64,000 bases of DNA from Tabrizicola sp. Its GTDB lineage: Bacteria; Pseudomonadota; Alphaproteobacteria; Rhodobacterales; Rhodobacteraceae. Shown here piece by piece: positions 49,937 through 60,137 of the stretch (its first letter is position 1; every line of letters starts with the position of its first letter). Where the stretch lies: contig NZ_JALHQD010000006.1 of the NCBI RefSeq assembly GCF_022842145.1, positions 210,441 through 274,440 of the forward strand, in the 5' to 3' direction. The position numbers were made by a program, and so were the translations under genes. Under the pieces are notes generated by a model. That model worked only from the letters and a program-made list of their open reading frames with translations. It was not told the DNA's origin and ran no database searches.

Positions 49937-52801
49937 ATGGCGGAACAGAAGTTCATCGAAGTGCGCGGCGCGCGCGAGCATAACCTCAAGGGCGTAGACG
50001 TCTCGATTCCGCGCGACCAGTTGGTGGTGATCACCGGGCTTTCCGGCTCGGGCAAGTCCTCACTCGCCTTCGACACGATCTATGCCGAGGGGCAGCGGCG
50101 CTATGTGGAATCGCTGTCGGCCTATGCCCGCCAGTTCCTCGACATGATGGGCAAGCCTGATGTGGATCACATCTCCGGCCTTTCGCCCGCAATCAGCATC
50201 GAGCAGAAGACCACCTCGAAGAACCCGCGTTCCACCGTCGGCACGGTAACCGAGATCTACGACTACCTTCGCCTGCTGTTCGCCCGGGTCGGCACGCCCT
50301 ATTCCCCCGCGACCGGCCTGCCGATCACCGCGATGCAGGTGCAGGACATGGTCGATGCCGTGATGGCGATGGAGGAGGGGACGCGGGCCTATCTGCTGGC
50401 CCCGATCATCCGGGACCGGAAGGGCGAATACCGCAAGGAATTCCTGGATCTCAGGAAGCAGGGCTTCCAGCGGGTCAAGGTAAATGGCGCCTTCTACGAG
50501 CTGGAAGAACCGCCGACGCTGGACAAGAAGTTCCGCCACAACATCGACGTCGTGGTCGACCGGATCGTCGTGAAGGAAGGGATCGAGACGCGCCTCGCCG
50601 ATAGCTTCCGCACAGCGCTGAACCTGGCCGACGGGATCGCCGTGGTCGAGCTCGCCGACGCCAAGGAAGGAGAGGAAGCGCAGCGCATCACCTATTCGGA
50701 GAAATTCGCCTGTCCGGTCAGCGGCTTCACCATCGCCGAGATCGAACCCAGGCTGTTCAGCTTCAACGCACCGTTCGGCGCCTGCCCGGTCTGCGACGGC
50801 CTGGGGATGGAGCTTTTCTTCGACGAGCGCCTCGTCGTTCCCGACCAGAACCTGACCCTGATGCAAGGTGCCATCGCGCCTTGGGCCAAGTCGAAGTCGC
50901 CCTACCTGACCCAGACGATGGAGGCCCTGTCGAAGCACTACGGCTTCAACCTGAAAGCCAAGTGGAAGGACCTGCCCGACACGATGAAGGACCTTTTCCT
51001 GCACGGCTCCAAAGGCCAGGAAATCGAGTTCCGCTATGACGAGGGCGGGCGCGTCTATCAGGTCAAGCGCGTCTACGAGGGCATCATCCCCAATATGGAA
51101 CGCCGCTACCGCGAGACTGACAGCGCTTGGTCCCGCGAGGAGATGGAGCGCTATCAGGCCAATCGCGCTTGCGGAGCCTGCGGTGGCTACCGCTTGAAGC
51201 CCGAGGCGCTGGCGGTGAAGATCGCCAAGCTGCACGTCGGACAGGTGGTACAGATGTCGATCACCGAGGCTTATGCCTGGATCGAAGGCGTGGCCGAGAC
51301 TCTGACCAAGCAACAGAACGAAATCGCGAAGGCGATCCTGAAGGAAATCCGTGAACGCCTTGGATTCCTTGTGAATGTCGGTCTGAACTATCTGACGATG
51401 AGCCGCGCCGCGGGGACCCTGTCGGGGGGGGAATCGCAGCGCATCCGGCTGGCGTCGCAGATCGGGTCCGGTTTGACCGGCGTGCTTTACGTGCTGGACG
51501 AGCCGTCCATCGGACTTCACCAGCGCGACAACGACCGGCTGCTGACCACGCTGAAGAACCTGCGGGATGCGGGCAACACCGTCCTGGTCGTCGAACATGA
51601 CGAAGACGCCATCCGCGAGGCCGATTATGTCTTCGACATGGGGCCGGGCGCGGGGGTGCACGGCGGGATGGTGGTCAGCCACGGCACGCCCGCCCAGGTT
51701 GCCGCCGATCCGGCCAGCCTGACCGGGCAGTATCTGTCGGGTGTGCGGGAGATCGCGGTGCCGAAGACGCGCCGCAAGGGCAATGGCAAGACGCTGACGG
51801 TGGTGGGAGCCACCGGCAACAACCTCAAGAACGTCACGGCCGAGTTTCCGCTGGGGATGTTCGTCTGCGTGACGGGTGTGTCGGGGGGCGGCAAGTCCTC
51901 GCTGACCATCGAGACGCTGTTCAAGACCGCCGCGATGCGCCTGAACGGCGCGCATGAAACTCCGGCGCCTTGCGAGACGATCAAGGGGTTCGAGCATCTG
52001 GACAAGGTGATCGACATCGACCAGCGCGCGATCGGCCGGACTCCGCGTTCGAATCCAGCGACTTACACCGGGGCCTTCACCCCGATCCGCGACTGGTTCG
52101 CGGGTTTGCCAGAGGCCAAGGCACGGGGCTACGGCCCGGGGCGGTTCAGTTTCAACGTCAAGGGTGGTCGCTGCGAAGCCTGCCAGGGCGACGGTGTGCT
52201 GAAGATCGAGATGAACTTCCTGCCCGACGTCTACGTCACCTGCGAGACCTGCAAGGGCCAGCGCTACAACCGCGAAACGTTGGAAGTCAAGTTCAAGAAC
52301 AAGAGCATAGCCGACGTTCTTGACATGACCACCGAGGACGCCCGCGAGTTCTTCCAGGCGGTTCCGTCGATCCGCGAGAAGATGGATGCCCTGGTTGAGG
52401 TGGGCTTGGGCTACATCAAGGTCGGCCAGCAGGCGACCACGCTGTCAGGTGGCGAGGCGCAGCGGGTGAAGCTGTCAAAGGAGCTTTCCCGACGGGCAAC
52501 CGGCCGAACGCTGTATATCCTGGATGAGCCGACCACCGGCCTGCACTTCGAGGACGTCAGGAAACTTCTCGAAGTGCTGCATTCCCTTGTGGACCAGGGG
52601 AATACGGTGGTGGTGATCGAGCATAATCTGGACGTGGTGAAGACGGCGGATTGGGTGATCGACATCGGCCCCGAAGGCGGGGACGGCGGCGGCGAAATCG
52701 TTGCAACCGGAACGCCCGAGGCTGTCGTGAAGGTCGAGGCAAGCCACACCGGCCGCTACCTCAAGGACCTGCTGAAACCGCGGCGCATCGCGGCAGAGTA
52801 G
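49937..52801 (+). CDS. uvrA: excinuclease ABC subunit UvrA
   Basis: [37 protein letters not shown], zinc fingers, [13 protein letters not shown]; start at MAEQKFIEV. Confidence 0.97.
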   Translation: MAEQKFIEVRGAREHNLKGVDVSIPRDQLVVITGLSGSGKSSLAFDTIYAEGQRRYVESLSAYARQFLDMMGKPDVDHISGLSPAISIEQKTTSKNPRSTVGTVTEIYDYLRLLFARVGTPYSPATGLPITAMQVQDMVDAVMAMEEGTRAYLLAPIIRDRKGEYRKEFLDLRKQGFQRVKVNGAFYELEEPPTLDKKFRHNIDVVVDRIVVKEGIETRLADSFRTALNLADGIAVVELADAKEGEEAQRITYSEKFACPVSGFTIAEIEPRLFSFNAPFGACPVCDGLGMELFFDERLVVPDQNLTLMQGAIAPWAKSKSPYLTQTMEALSKHYGFNLKAKWKDLPDTMKDLFLHGSKGQEIEFRYDEGGRVYQVKRVYEGIIPNMERRYRETDSAWSREEMERYQANRACGACGGYRLKPEALAVKIAKLHVGQVVQMSITEAYAWIEGVAETLTKQQNEIAKAILKEIRERLGFLVNVGLNYLTMSRAAGTLSGGESQRIRLASQIGSGLTGVLYVLDEPSIGLHQRDNDRLLTTLKNLRDAGNTVLVVEHDEDAIREADYVFDMGPGAGVHGGMVVSHGTPAQVAADPASLTGQYLSGVREIAVPKTRRKGNGKTLTVVGATGNNLKNVTAEFPLGMFVCVTGVSGGGKSSLTIETLFKTAAMRLNGAHETPAPCETIKGFEHLDKVIDIDQRAIGRTPRSNPATYTGAFTPIRDWFAGLPEAKARGYGPGRFSFNVKGGRCEACQGDGVLKIEMNFLPDVYVTCETCKGQRYNRETLEVKFKNKSIADVLDMTTEDAREFFQAVPSIREKMDALVEVGLGYIKVGQQATTLSGGEAQRVKLSKELSRRATGRTLYILDEPTTGLHFEDVRKLLEVLHSLVDQGNTVVVIEHNLDVVKTADWVIDIGPEGGDGGGEIVATGTPEAVVKVEASHTGRYLKDLLKPRRIAAE

Positions 52802-52825
52802 GGTGGGCGATACCGCCCACCCTAC
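52798..52825. repeat. REP-like perfect palindrome GTAGGGTGGGCG-ATAC-CGCCCACCCTAC
   Basis: 12-bp perfect arms; includes the uvrA stop codon. Confidence 0.75.
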
Positions 52826-52833
52826 GCCCGTGC

Positions 52834-53190
52834 TCAGTTCAGCACGTTTTCCAAGATGCGGATCGGCTCGATGACGACAAGGTTGCTTTCCTTGACGCGG
52901 ACGATCTGGTTGTCGATCACCACGTAGACGCTGTCATCGTCAAGCGGCGTCAGCGACAGGTCCGCCCACTGATCTTCGGTAACGATCACGTAGTGGCCGC
53001 GGAGGCGGTCGCCTTCGGCATAGACATGGTCCGGGTTATAGGACTTGCCGACCTGTCCCGGAGGGACGCAGGCGGGGTCCTTCTTCGCCAGGCCGGGCGG
53101 GCAGTCCTTGGCGCCTTCAGCCAGCGCTGGAACGCCGGTCAGGGTGAATGCCGCAAGGGTGGCGGCAAGAATGGTGGTGATACGGGGCAT
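52834..53190 (-). CDS. hypothetical exported protein (RcnB-like)
   Basis: Signal peptide MPRITTILAATLAAFTLTGVPALA; KDCPPGLAKKDPACVPPGQ. Confidence 0.8.
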   Translation of the reverse strand: MPRITTILAATLAAFTLTGVPALAEGAKDCPPGLAKKDPACVPPGQVGKSYNPDHVYAEGDRLRGHYVIVTEDQWADLSLTPLDDDSVYVVIDNQIVRVKESNLVVIEPIRILENVLN

Positions 53191-53272
53191 GTTGGCCTCC
53201 TTCTGCTCTGATACGAAAGTAAAACCGTTTGGCGGGCCTCTTAGTTCCTGAAAGGTTCGGGCCAAGCGGCTT

Positions 53273-53614
53273 TCAGCGCAGGTGCGAGGTCCGGCGCGTG
53301 CGGATCACCTCCAGCACCAGACCAGAAGCGGTTTCCACCCGGTAGACCACGCCCGCCATCGCATAGTAGCGCCAGCTTCCATCCGAGGGGGCAAGGTCAT
53401 AGCGGGCCGGGTCCATCAGCAAGGACCGCGTCTCGACCGGGAACCTGTCACCGACGATGAAGGGCGTGACCGTGGGCTTCACCCGCAGGATCTTGCGGGC
53501 AGGGGCGTCATCGATCGGACGCTCGCAGACCGAGGGGACGATGGAAGCGCATTGCCCGGCCAGCGCAGGACCGACGGGGAAGAGAAGAAGCAGGGAAAGG
53601 ATCAGGGGTCGCAT
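53273..53614 (-). CDS. hypothetical exported protein
   Basis: Signal peptide MRPLILSLLLLFPVGPALA; 113 aa. Confidence 0.72.
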   Translation of the reverse strand: MRPLILSLLLLFPVGPALAGQCASIVPSVCERPIDDAPARKILRVKPTVTPFIVGDRFPVETRSLLMDPARYDLAPSDGSWRYYAMAGVVYRVETASGLVLEVIRTRRTSHLR

Positions 53615-53692
53615 TCTGGCCTCGCTGATGGATCAGCAAGGGAACGCCGGTAGTTAAGGCGCGGTTCCCCGGGGGAAACCGCGCCGGAGAGG

Positions 53693-55192
53693 TTAGTCCA
53701 GCGCCTTGAAGTTCAGGCTGGCACCGTCCTTGATGCCGCTGAACCAGCGCGCCGTGACGGTCTTGGTCTTGGTGTAGAAGCGGAAGGCATCGGGCCCGTA
53801 CTGGTTCAGGTCACCGAAAGCCGATTTCTTCCAGCCACCGAACGAGAAGTAGGACAGCGGCACCGGGATCGGGAAGTTGATCCCGACCATGCCCACGTTG
53901 ACCCGGGACGCAAAGTCGCGCGCGGTGTCGCCGTCGGCGGTGTAGATCGCGGTGCCGTTGCCGTATTCGTTGTCCATCACCAGCTTAAGCGCCTGCTCGT
54001 AGGACCCGGCGCGGACAGTCGTCAGGACCGGCCCGAAGATCTCCTGCTTGTAGATATCCATCTCCGGGGTGACGTTGTCGAAAAGCGAGGGGCCGACGAA
54101 GAAGCCGTTCTCATAGCCCTGCAGCTTGAAGCCGCGGCCGTCGACCACCAGATTCGCGCCCTGTTCGACGCCCGAATTGATCAGGCCAAGGATGCGGTCC
54201 TTCGAGGCCTGGGTGATCACCGGCCCGAAATCCACATCGTTTCCAGCGGTGTACGGGCCGACCTTCAACTTCTCGATCCGCGGGATCAGCCGTTCGATCA
54301 GTGCGTCCGCGGTCTTTTCACCGACCGGGACGGCCACGGAAATCGCCATGCAGCGTTCGCCCGCCGCGCCATAGCCCGCGCCCACCAGCGCGTCCGCGGC
54401 TTTGTCGAGGTCGGCGTCGGGCATGATGATCATGTGGTTCTTCGCACCACCAAAGCACTGCGCCCGCTTACCGTTCGCAGCGGCCCGGCCGTAGATGTAT
54501 TGCGCGATGGGGGTCGAGCCGACAAAGCCCACGCCCTGAATCACCGGGTGGTCCAGGATGCCGTCCACCACGGTCTTGTCACCGTTCACCACCTGCAGCA
54601 CGCCATCCGGCAGGCCAGCTTGTTGCAGCAGTTCGGCCAGGTACAGCGAGGTCGAAGGCACCCGTTCCGACGGCTTCAGGATCATCGCATTGCCCGACGA
54701 AAGCGCCGGTCCGATCTTCCACAGCGGGATCATCGCCGGGAAGTTGAACGGCGTGATTCCGGCAACGACACCAAGCGGTTGGCGGATGGCGTAAAGGTCG
54801 ATGCCCGGACCTGCGCTGTCCATCGCCTCGCCCTTCAGCATCGCGGGCGCGCCCATGCAGACCTCGATCACCTCAAGTCCGCGCTGCACGTCGCCTTTGG
54901 CGTCGGGAATGGTCTTGCCGTGTTCGCGGGCCACCATCTCGGCCAGCTTGTCCATGTTTTCATTGATCAGGGCGCCGAAAGCCATCATCACCCGGGCCCG
55001 GCGCTGCGGGTTCGTGGCCTGCCAGCCGACCTGGGCCTTGGCGGCCTCCTGGATGGCGTGGTCCAACTCGCCTAGCGTGGCCAGAGCGACGCGCGCCTGC
55101 ACTTCGCCGGTGGCGGGGTTCATGACATCGGCGAAGCGGCCCGAAGTGCCCGCGACGCGCTTTCCGTTGATCCAGTGACCGATCTCTTGCAT
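53693..55192 (-). CDS. mmsA: CoA-acylating methylmalonate-semialdehyde dehydrogenase
   Basis: GHWINGKRV, TPFNFPAMIPLWKI, GAAGERCMAISVAV, NFPIPVPLSYFSFGGWKKS. Confidence 0.96.
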   Translation of the reverse strand: MQEIGHWINGKRVAGTSGRFADVMNPATGEVQARVALATLGELDHAIQEAAKAQVGWQATNPQRRARVMMAFGALINENMDKLAEMVAREHGKTIPDAKGDVQRGLEVIEVCMGAPAMLKGEAMDSAGPGIDLYAIRQPLGVVAGITPFNFPAMIPLWKIGPALSSGNAMILKPSERVPSTSLYLAELLQQAGLPDGVLQVVNGDKTVVDGILDHPVIQGVGFVGSTPIAQYIYGRAAANGKRAQCFGGAKNHMIIMPDADLDKAADALVGAGYGAAGERCMAISVAVPVGEKTADALIERLIPRIEKLKVGPYTAGNDVDFGPVITQASKDRILGLINSGVEQGANLVVDGRGFKLQGYENGFFVGPSLFDNVTPEMDIYKQEIFGPVLTTVRAGSYEQALKLVMDNEYGNGTAIYTADGDTARDFASRVNVGMVGINFPIPVPLSYFSFGGWKKSAFGDLNQYGPDAFRFYTKTKTVTARWFSGIKDGASLNFKALD

Positions 55193-55288
55193 GGAATCCC
55201 TCCTAAGGTTGCTGTCCTTCTACCCCTGCACAAACGCCAGACAAAGCGGCAATCGTCCAAAAAGGTTTTGCAGGAATGCAGGGCAGGG

Positions 55289-55314
55289 GTAGGGTGGACA
55301 GTATTGCCCACCTA
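55289..55314. repeat. degenerate REP-like palindrome, copy 2
   Basis: GTAGGGTGGACA-GTAT-TGCCCACCTA, same core as 52798-52825. Confidence 0.6.
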
Positions 55315-55327
55315 GTGAGGTTCAAGA

Positions 55328-56233
55328 ATGGACTGGGACGACCTGCGCGTATTCCTTGCCGTGGCGCGCACCGAAAGCCTCTCGGCGGCAGGCAAGCGGC
55401 TGAAGATCGACCCGGCCACCGTCGGTCGCCGCATAGCCCGGCTTGAGGAGGCCACCCACGCGCGGCTTTTCACCAAGTCGCCGCAGGGCTATGCGCTGAC
55501 CGAGGAGGGCGCCCGGCTGATCCCCCATGCCGAACAGGCCGAGCGCGCCACCCTTGGTGCCGAGGAAAGCCTGACCGGACCCGGTGGCCTGACCGGGCTG
55601 ATCCGGCTGGGTGCGCCCGACGGCTGCGCGAACTACCTGCTGCCCCAGGTCCTGTCCCGGATCTGTGACGAAAATCCCGGGCTGGAAGTGCAGATCGTTG
55701 CACTCCCCCGCGTCTTCAACCTGTCCAAGCGCGAGGCGGATATGGCCATCGCCGTCAGCAGACCCGAAGCAGGCAGATTGACCGTGCAGAAGCTGACGGA
55801 CTACCGACTGCACCTGGCCGCCAGCCGCAACTATCTGGCAGGGGCGCGCGCCATCACCGCGCCCGAGGACCTGCAGGGGCACCGGATCATCGGCTACATT
55901 CCGGACATGATCTTCGACAAGGAACTGGACTACCTCGCCGAGATCGGGATCGGTCCTGCGACCCTGACGTCGAATTCGGTCTCGGTGCAGCTGAACTGGC
56001 TGCGGACCGGGGCAGGGGTCGGGGTCGTGCATGACTTCGCGCTTCCGGCCGCGCCGGACCTCGCGCGCATCCTGACCGACCGGATCAGCCTGACGCGCAG
56101 CTTCTGGCTGATCCGCCACGAAAGCGATGCGCGGCTGGATCGGCTGAACCGCTTCGCCGATCAGCTGACCCGCGGCGCGCGGGCCGAGATGGTGCGGCTT
56201 GAGGCGCTGATCGCGGACGAAACCCGTGCTTGA
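55328..56233 (+). CDS. LysR family transcriptional regulator
   Basis: DDLRVFLAVARTESLSAAGKRLKIDPATVGRRIARLEEATHARLF; divergent from mmsA. Confidence 0.94.
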   Translation: MDWDDLRVFLAVARTESLSAAGKRLKIDPATVGRRIARLEEATHARLFTKSPQGYALTEEGARLIPHAEQAERATLGAEESLTGPGGLTGLIRLGAPDGCANYLLPQVLSRICDENPGLEVQIVALPRVFNLSKREADMAIAVSRPEAGRLTVQKLTDYRLHLAASRNYLAGARAITAPEDLQGHRIIGYIPDMIFDKELDYLAEIGIGPATLTSNSVSVQLNWLRTGAGVGVVHDFALPAAPDLARILTDRISLTRSFWLIRHESDARLDRLNRFADQLTRGARAEMVRLEALIADETRA

Positions 56234-56289
56234 CAGAATCCCCTGTCAGGTCCGACCCTTGACCTCCGGTCAGGAGGAGGGGCCGTCCC

Positions 56290-56724
56290 ATGCTCGTACA
56301 GCAAATCCTCGCATCCAAGGGTGACCTTGGCGTCATCACAGTCGAACCAGGCACCACCGTCCAGGAAGTTGCCGCGATCCTTTCGTCGAAACGGATCGGG
56401 GCGGTGATCGTCTCGTCGGACGGCAAGGCGGCCCTGGGGATCGTTTCAGAGCGCGACATCGTGCGTGAACTGGGCAAACGCGGCGCCACCTGCCTGAAAG
56501 ACCCGGTCGAAAGCCTGATGACGGCAAAGATCGTTCATTGCACACGGACCGAAGGCACCGATGCCGTGCTGGGCCGGATGACCGATGGCCGTTTTCGCCA
56601 CATGCCGGTGATCGAGGAGGGCCAGATGGTCGGCCTGATTTCCATCGGCGACGTGGTCAAGGCCAGGCTGATGGAACTGGCGGCCGAGAAGGAAGCCTTG
56701 GAAGGCATGATCAAGGGCTTCTAG
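56290..56724 (+). CDS. CBS domain-containing protein
   Basis: Two CBS motifs: VSERDIVRELGKRG and MPVIEEGQMVGLISIGDVVKARL. Confidence 0.94.
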   Translation: MLVQQILASKGDLGVITVEPGTTVQEVAAILSSKRIGAVIVSSDGKAALGIVSERDIVRELGKRGATCLKDPVESLMTAKIVHCTRTEGTDAVLGRMTDGRFRHMPVIEEGQMVGLISIGDVVKARLMELAAEKEALEGMIKGF

Positions 56725-56798
56725 GGCGGAAATGCGCTTGCACCCGCGCGGGCAATATTGTTGCGTGCAGAAGTCATGCGGCCAGCCAAGGGGGAGCC

Positions 56799-57290
56799 AT
56801 GCGCATCGGGCTTTATCCGGGGACCTTCGATCCGGTCACCCTGGGCCACATCGACATCATCCAGCGCGCGATGGCCTTGGTGGACCGGCTGGTGATCGGG
56901 GTGGCGATCAACCGTGACAAGGGGCCGCTTTTCAATCTGGAAGAGCGCGTAGCGATGGTCGAGGCGGAATGCGCGGCGATCATCGCCAAGACCGGGGGCG
57001 AGATCATCGTCCATCCGTTCGAGAACCTCTTGATCGACTGCGCCCGCGACGTCGGCGCCGGAATCATCATCCGCGGTCTGCGCGCGGTGGCGGATTTCGA
57101 ATACGAATTCCAGATGGTCGGCATGAACCGCGCGCTGGATGCCAGCATCGAGACGGTGTTCATGATGGCCGATGCCCGGCGTCAGGCGATTGCCTCCAAG
57201 CTGGTAAAGGAGATCGCCCGGCTGGGCGGCGACGTCTCCAACTTCGTGACACCGCCGGTGGTCGACGCCCTGGTCCACAAGTACCGCTGA
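56799..57290 (+). CDS. coaD: pantetheine-phosphate adenylyltransferase
   Basis: MRIGLYPGTFDPVTLGHIDII, IIRGLRAVADFEYEFQM. Confidence 0.97.
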   Translation: MRIGLYPGTFDPVTLGHIDIIQRAMALVDRLVIGVAINRDKGPLFNLEERVAMVEAECAAIIAKTGGEIIVHPFENLLIDCARDVGAGIIIRGLRAVADFEYEFQMVGMNRALDASIETVFMMADARRQAIASKLVKEIARLGGDVSNFVTPPVVDALVHKYR

Positions 57291-57297
57291 TGCAAAA

Positions 57298-57313
57298 GGG
57301 GCCCGCAGGCCCC
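57298..57313 (-). terminator. hairpin between coaD and DUF1127 gene
   Basis: GGGGCC-TGCG-GGCCCC followed by TTTT on minus strand. Confidence 0.55.
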
Positions 57314-57339
57314 CGCATCGTCCAGCGTTCTGGCCGCGA

Positions 57340-57516
57340 TCAGGCCGCCTTGCCGTAGACCGCTTCGCGCGCGATCCGGTCGGCGTCGCCGGGAAGAATC
57401 CCGAGATCCAGCGCGATGTCGGCAGGCAGGTTGGCAATCTCGTTGCGGGTCTGGCGGTACAGCGCATAGTTCGCCGCAGCGGTCTTCAGCATTTCATACA
57501 CAGAGGTCATCTTCAT
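57340..57516 (-). CDS. DUF1127-like small protein
   Basis: 58 aa MKMTSVYEMLKTAAANYALYRQTRNEIANLPADIALDLGILPGDADRIAREAVYGKAA. Confidence 0.8.
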   Translation of the reverse strand: MKMTSVYEMLKTAAANYALYRQTRNEIANLPADIALDLGILPGDADRIAREAVYGKAA

Positions 57517-57644
57517 CGTCCTTATACAGCGCGAGAGGACTGCTTTTCCTTCTCGCATGGCCGGAACATAAGCGTTCCGTTGGCGCCAACAATGACCAAT
57601 GCTGCGCTGCGGCTATGCAGTCACCGCATAGCTTCGGACAGGAA

Positions 57645-57670
57645 AAAGGGCGCCAGATGGCGCCCTTTTG
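57645..57670 (-). terminator. rho-independent terminator of gap
   Basis: AAAAGGGCGCC-ATCT-GGCGCCCTTTTTCC on minus strand; perfect 11-bp stem. Confidence 0.85.
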
Positions 57671-57687
57671 CCTTTATATCAATGGGT

Positions 57688-58689
<1,002 letters not shown>

Positions 58690-58717
58690 GACTAGTCCTC
58701 CGAAGTTTGGGGTATCC

Positions 58718-58731
58718 CGATAGCGCTAACA
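58718..58731. promoter_or_regulatory. LacI-type operator candidate CGATAGCGCTAACA upstream of gap
   Basis: 12/14 match to palindrome TGTTAGCGCTAACA. Confidence 0.5.
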
Positions 58732-58771
58732 AAGACATATCGCCGGGAAATGCAACCGCAGTTTGACGCGG

Positions 58772-58915
58772 TCAGTTCCAGAAAGCCACCCAGTCGATCA
58801 AGTTCAGGAATTTTCGCGCCAGAAACTGAAACGCCGCCCCGCTGTTGACTGCAAGGTCGGCGACAATGGCGGCGACAATCACCAGGCCCAGCCAGATCGC
58901 GATGGTATTGGTCAA
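58772..58915 (-). CDS. small membrane protein, 47 aa
   Basis: TTG-start ORF MTNTIAIWLGLVIVAAIVADLAVNSGAAFQFLARKFLNLIDWVAFWN, hydrophobic N-terminal helix, between the two gap genes. Confidence 0.6.
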   Translation of the reverse strand: MTNTIAIWLGLVIVAAIVADLAVNSGAAFQFLARKFLNLIDWVAFWN

Positions 58916-58949
58916 GCCGGCCCCCGGAAAGCGGGGCGCCTGGCCCCGG

Positions 58950-59951
58950 TTACTGCGCGAGCCGCCCCATCGCGCCGGCCACATCGGCCATCCGGCAGGA
59001 GAAACCCCATTCGTTGTCATACCACGCCAGCACGCGAACGGAACGCCCCGCGACCTTGGTCTGGTCGGGCGCAAAGATCGACGACTGCGACGTGTGGTTG
59101 AAGTCGATCGACACCTTCGGTTCGGGGTCATAGGCCATGACCATGCCCATGTAGCCTGCGCAGGCTTCCCTGACGATTTCGTTAACCTCGGCCACCGTGA
59201 CCGACTTCTGCGCGATAAAGGTCAGGTCCACCGCGCTGACGTTCGGCGTTGGCACGCGGATCGCCGAACCCTCCAGCCGGCCCGCCAGTTCCGGCAGCAC
59301 CTCGCCGATAGCCTTGCCAGCGCCGGTCGAGGTCGGGATCATCGCCATTGCTGCACTGCGGGCGCGGTACAGGTCCTTGTGCCGCCGGTCCAGCGTCGGC
59401 TGGTCGCCGGTGTAGCTGTGGATCGTGGTCATGATCCCGCTTTCAATCCCGATCGTGTCGTTCAGCACTTTGGCCAAGGGTGCCAGGCAGTTCGTGGTGC
59501 AGGAGGCGTTCGAGACCACCAGGTGTTCTGGCAGCAGGCTACGGTGGTTGACGCCGTAGACCACCGTCAGATCCGCCCGCTTCGCCGGGGCTGACACCAG
59601 CACCCGCTTCGCCCCCCGCCCCAGATGCACCGCCGCCTTGTCGCGGTCGTTGAACTTGCCGGTGCATTCCAGGACGACATCGATGCCGTACCAGTCCAGT
59701 TCCTTCGGCTCATAGGTCGACATCATCCGGATCGGCCCGCGACCAAGGTCAAGCCCGGCGTCCATCACCTTCACCACCCCGGGAAACCGGCCATGCACGC
59801 TGTCATACCGCAGGAGGTGGGCGTTCGTCTCCACCGGCCCCGTCGCGTTGATCGCCACCACCTGTACGTCGTTGCGGTTCGATTCCGCGATATGCGCCAG
59901 CGTGCAGCGCCCGATGCGCCCGAAGCCGTTGATGCCGACGGTGACGGTCAT
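58950..59951 (-). CDS. type I glyceraldehyde-3-phosphate dehydrogenase (paralog 2)
   Basis: [40 protein letters not shown] at the cofactor position. Confidence 0.96.
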   Translation of the reverse strand: MTVTVGINGFGRIGRCTLAHIAESNRNDVQVVAINATGPVETNAHLLRYDSVHGRFPGVVKVMDAGLDLGRGPIRMMSTYEPKELDWYGIDVVLECTGKFNDRDKAAVHLGRGAKRVLVSAPAKRADLTVVYGVNHRSLLPEHLVVSNASCTTNCLAPLAKVLNDTIGIESGIMTTIHSYTGDQPTLDRRHKDLYRARSAAMAMIPTSTGAGKAIGEVLPELAGRLEGSAIRVPTPNVSAVDLTFIAQKSVTVAEVNEIVREACAGYMGMVMAYDPEPKVSIDFNHTSQSSIFAPDQTKVAGRSVRVLAWYDNEWGFSCRMADVAGAMGRLAQ

Positions 59952-60035
59952 GCTGAAACTCTCCCTGGTGATCCCGGTCGCAGGGATACCGGCTTGCATC
60001 CGACATTCAAGACAAAATACGACGGCAAATCAGAG

Positions 60036-60068
60036 TGTTAGCGCAATCTTCGCCTGTTTGCGCTAACC
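60036..60068. promoter_or_regulatory. two LacI-type operator candidates TGTTAGCGCAATCT and TGTTTGCGCTAACC
   Basis: 11/14 and 12/14 matches to TGTTAGCGCTAACA; together form GTTAGCGCAA...TTGCGCTAAC. Confidence 0.5.
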
Positions 60069-60137
60069 GGGTGCATCACTTTGCCGAATCCTGCGTTTCC
60101 AGCTACATCCAAGGTTGCAGGCGGAACGGGGCAAGGC

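Noticed and set aside
50060-51997. 645-aa minus-strand ORF
   Set aside because: Shadow of uvrA.
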